From assembly GCF_011764445.1 (NCBI RefSeq), contig NZ_BLPG01000001.1, positions 9,415,316 through 9,479,315 on the forward strand: DNA of 64,000 nt. The letters run 5' to 3'. The notes beneath the pieces are model-generated. The model worked only from the letters and a program-made list of their open reading frames with translations. It ran no database searches and was not told the DNA's origin. Position numbers and translations under genes: made by a program. The DNA is from Phytohabitans rumicis (lineage in GTDB: Bacteria; Actinomycetota; Actinomycetes; Mycobacteriales; Micromonosporaceae). Of this stretch, positions 62,831 to 64,000 are shown piece by piece; position 1 is the stretch's first letter, and each line of letters starts with the position of its first letter.

Positions 62831-64000
62831 GTGGCCCTGCCCGTTCGTCCTGTCCGGCCGGGCAACGAAGATCGGCCGGCCGGTGGCACTCTCTTACGCC
62901 TTCAGGTCCTTGGTCCGTTGCGGGTGTGGTGCGACGGTGTCGAAGTGGATGCCGGTCCCCGGCAACAGGCTTATCTGCTGGCCTTGCTGCTGGCCCGGGT
63001 GGGCAGGCCGGTCAGCACGAGCGAGCTGATGGACCTGATCTGGGACTACGAGGTCCCCAGCAGTGCGCTCAACGTCATCCATAAATACGTCGGCGCGTTG
63101 CGGCGACTGCTCGAACCCGCGGTCCCCGCCCGTACACACGGTTCCTACCTGCACCGCCGCGGAAACGCCTACCTGTTCACCGCACCCCCCGGCACCCTGG
63201 ATCTCGTTACCTTCCGGGAACTCGTCGAGACGGCCGAGGAGGCCCTCGCACAGCAACGCCTTGAAATGGCGCTCGATCGCTATGTCGAATCGCTCGGCCT
63301 CTGGCGGGGCCGTGCGGGCGACGGGTTCACGCACAGGTCAACCGCGCTGCCGATCTTCGCCGCCATCGACGACGAGTTCTACGCCGCGTGCACTGAAGCG
63401 GCCGAACTGGCCGTGTCGCTGCGCCGACCGGCACGGGTGCTGGCGGCGTTGCAGCTGGCCGCATCGATGGCGCCGTTCCACGAACCCGTCCAGGCCAGCC
63501 TCATCTCCACCCTCGGGGCGGCGGGACGTCAGACGGAGGCACTGTCGTTGTTCCGCGAGGTCCGCGCCCGCCTTGCCGACGAGATCGGTATCGATCCTGG
63601 CCCGGAGCTGCAAGCCGCACACCTGCGAGTGCTGTCGCAGCCCTCGGCGTCGCCGCTCGTGGCGCGTACGGACGGTGGGGGTGACGGCGCGTCGGTGCGA
63701 ACGGCAGCTGGGCTGGTCGGCCGGGCCGAGGAACTCGCCCTACTGCGGCAATCCGTCGAGATGGCATTCACCGGCCGTCCAGCGCTCCGCATCGTCGAAG
63801 GCGAGCCGGGCGTGGGCAAGACCCGCCTGGTGCGAGAGATCGCCACCGAAGCGAGCCGGCGTGGCGCGCTGGTCGTGTGGGGCTCGTGTCTGGAAGGCGA
63901 CGGAACACCGTCGATGTGGCCCTGGGAACAGACGCTCCGCCCGATTCTCGACAGCCTGCCCGCGCCGTTGCGGGAGAAGTGGCTCGCCAGTGAGCTCGGC
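62831..64000 (+). CDS. SARP-type regulator with BTAD and AAA ATPase, 3' end outside window
   Basis: Open to the window's end. GTG 62831 follows GGGAG. The winged helix is LRLQVLGPLRVWCDGVEVDA with HKYVGALRRLLEPAVPARTH; BTAD shows FRELVETAEEALAQQRLEMA; the P-loop is VEGEPGVGKTRLVRE, and GSCLEGDGTPSMWPWEQTLR follows. The 390 visible residues align nearly end to end with the regulator at 50448-53609, even to the MAPFHEPVQASLI segment. The two are paralogues on opposite strands. Confidence 0.88.
   Translation, partial: MALPVRPVRPGNEDRPAGGTLLRLQVLGPLRVWCDGVEVDAGPRQQAYLLALLLARVGRPVSTSELMDLIWDYEVPSSALNVIHKYVGALRRLLEPAVPARTHGSYLHRRGNAYLFTAPPGTLDLVTFRELVETAEEALAQQRLEMALDRYVESLGLWRGRAGDGFTHRSTALPIFAAIDDEFYAACTEAAELAVSLRRPARVLAALQLAASMAPFHEPVQASLISTLGAAGRQTEALSLFREVRARLADEIGIDPGPELQAAHLRVLSQPSASPLVARTDGGGDGASVRTAAGLVGRAEELALLRQSVEMAFTGRPALRIVEGEPGVGKTRLVREIATEASRRGALVVWGSCLEGDGTPSMWPWEQTLRPILDSLPAPLREKWLASELG

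Overview
The window is high-GC actinobacterial DNA. GTG starts, 4-bp GTGA/ATGA stop-start overlaps, dense single-gene units, many one-component regulators, SARP (BTAD) and LuxR-ATPase regulators, a SigE-family sigma factor and membrane-tethered Hsp70 proteins together suggest Micromonosporaceae (Dactylosporangium, Actinoplanes or a relative). This is inference; no rRNA, tRNA, CRISPR or origin was seen.

Layout. 0-7.5 kb: end of a PIG-L deacetylase, a BtrH-type acyltransferase-like gene, an MFS exporter, two small enzymes or binding proteins, then a LuxR-type ATPase regulator followed at once by a GT1 glycosyltransferase. 7.7-11.4 kb: a sigma factor with its membrane partner, a secreted ricin-lectin/HExxH metalloprotease, an NAD(P)-binding protein and a methyltransferase remnant. 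11.4-18.7 kb: ArsR/F420-type oxidoreductase pair, a glycerol-3-phosphate acyltransferase, a TetR pair with twin operators, a PLP enzyme and Hsp70-TM protein 1. 18.9-30.4 kb: TIR protein, CPA1 antiporter, esterase/OhrR-like pair, exported HVHP protein, AraC/NmrA pair, GT2, LacI, a corA tail and an amidohydrolase. 30.4-38.7 kb: a two-component system, an MMPL transporter, an IS3-family element and secreted proteins. 38.9-48.8 kb: AraC/aldo-keto reductase pair, a persulfide-detoxification operon (CstR-like repressor, MBL-rhodanese, rhodanese-membrane protein, TauE) with two palindromic operators, a HAF-repeat protein, Hsp70-TM protein 2 carrying a WD40 propeller, and a hydrolase. 48.9-50.2 kb: an intact IS3-family element with a target duplication. 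50.4-64 kb: two paralogous SARP-ATPase regulators, a GDSL-ricin protein, a LuxR-ATPase, GrpB, and a decayed stretch (ABC permease scrap, truncated flippase-like protein).

The strongest cross-cutting observation is that eight otherwise normal genes are each broken by one apparent missing base in a short G or C run. In every case restoring one base gives a full family-length protein. This points to homopolymer undercalls in the underlying sequence (or recent mutation) rather than eight pseudogenes, so the breaks should be checked before the genes are called dead.

Candidates for less-described biology are the two membrane-spanning Hsp70 chimeras (one lying next to a TIR protein), the conserved intergenic hairpin family with a shared loop, the nested palindrome at 23.0-23.1 kb, and a TIGR03437-like secreted protein of a type better known from Acidobacteria.
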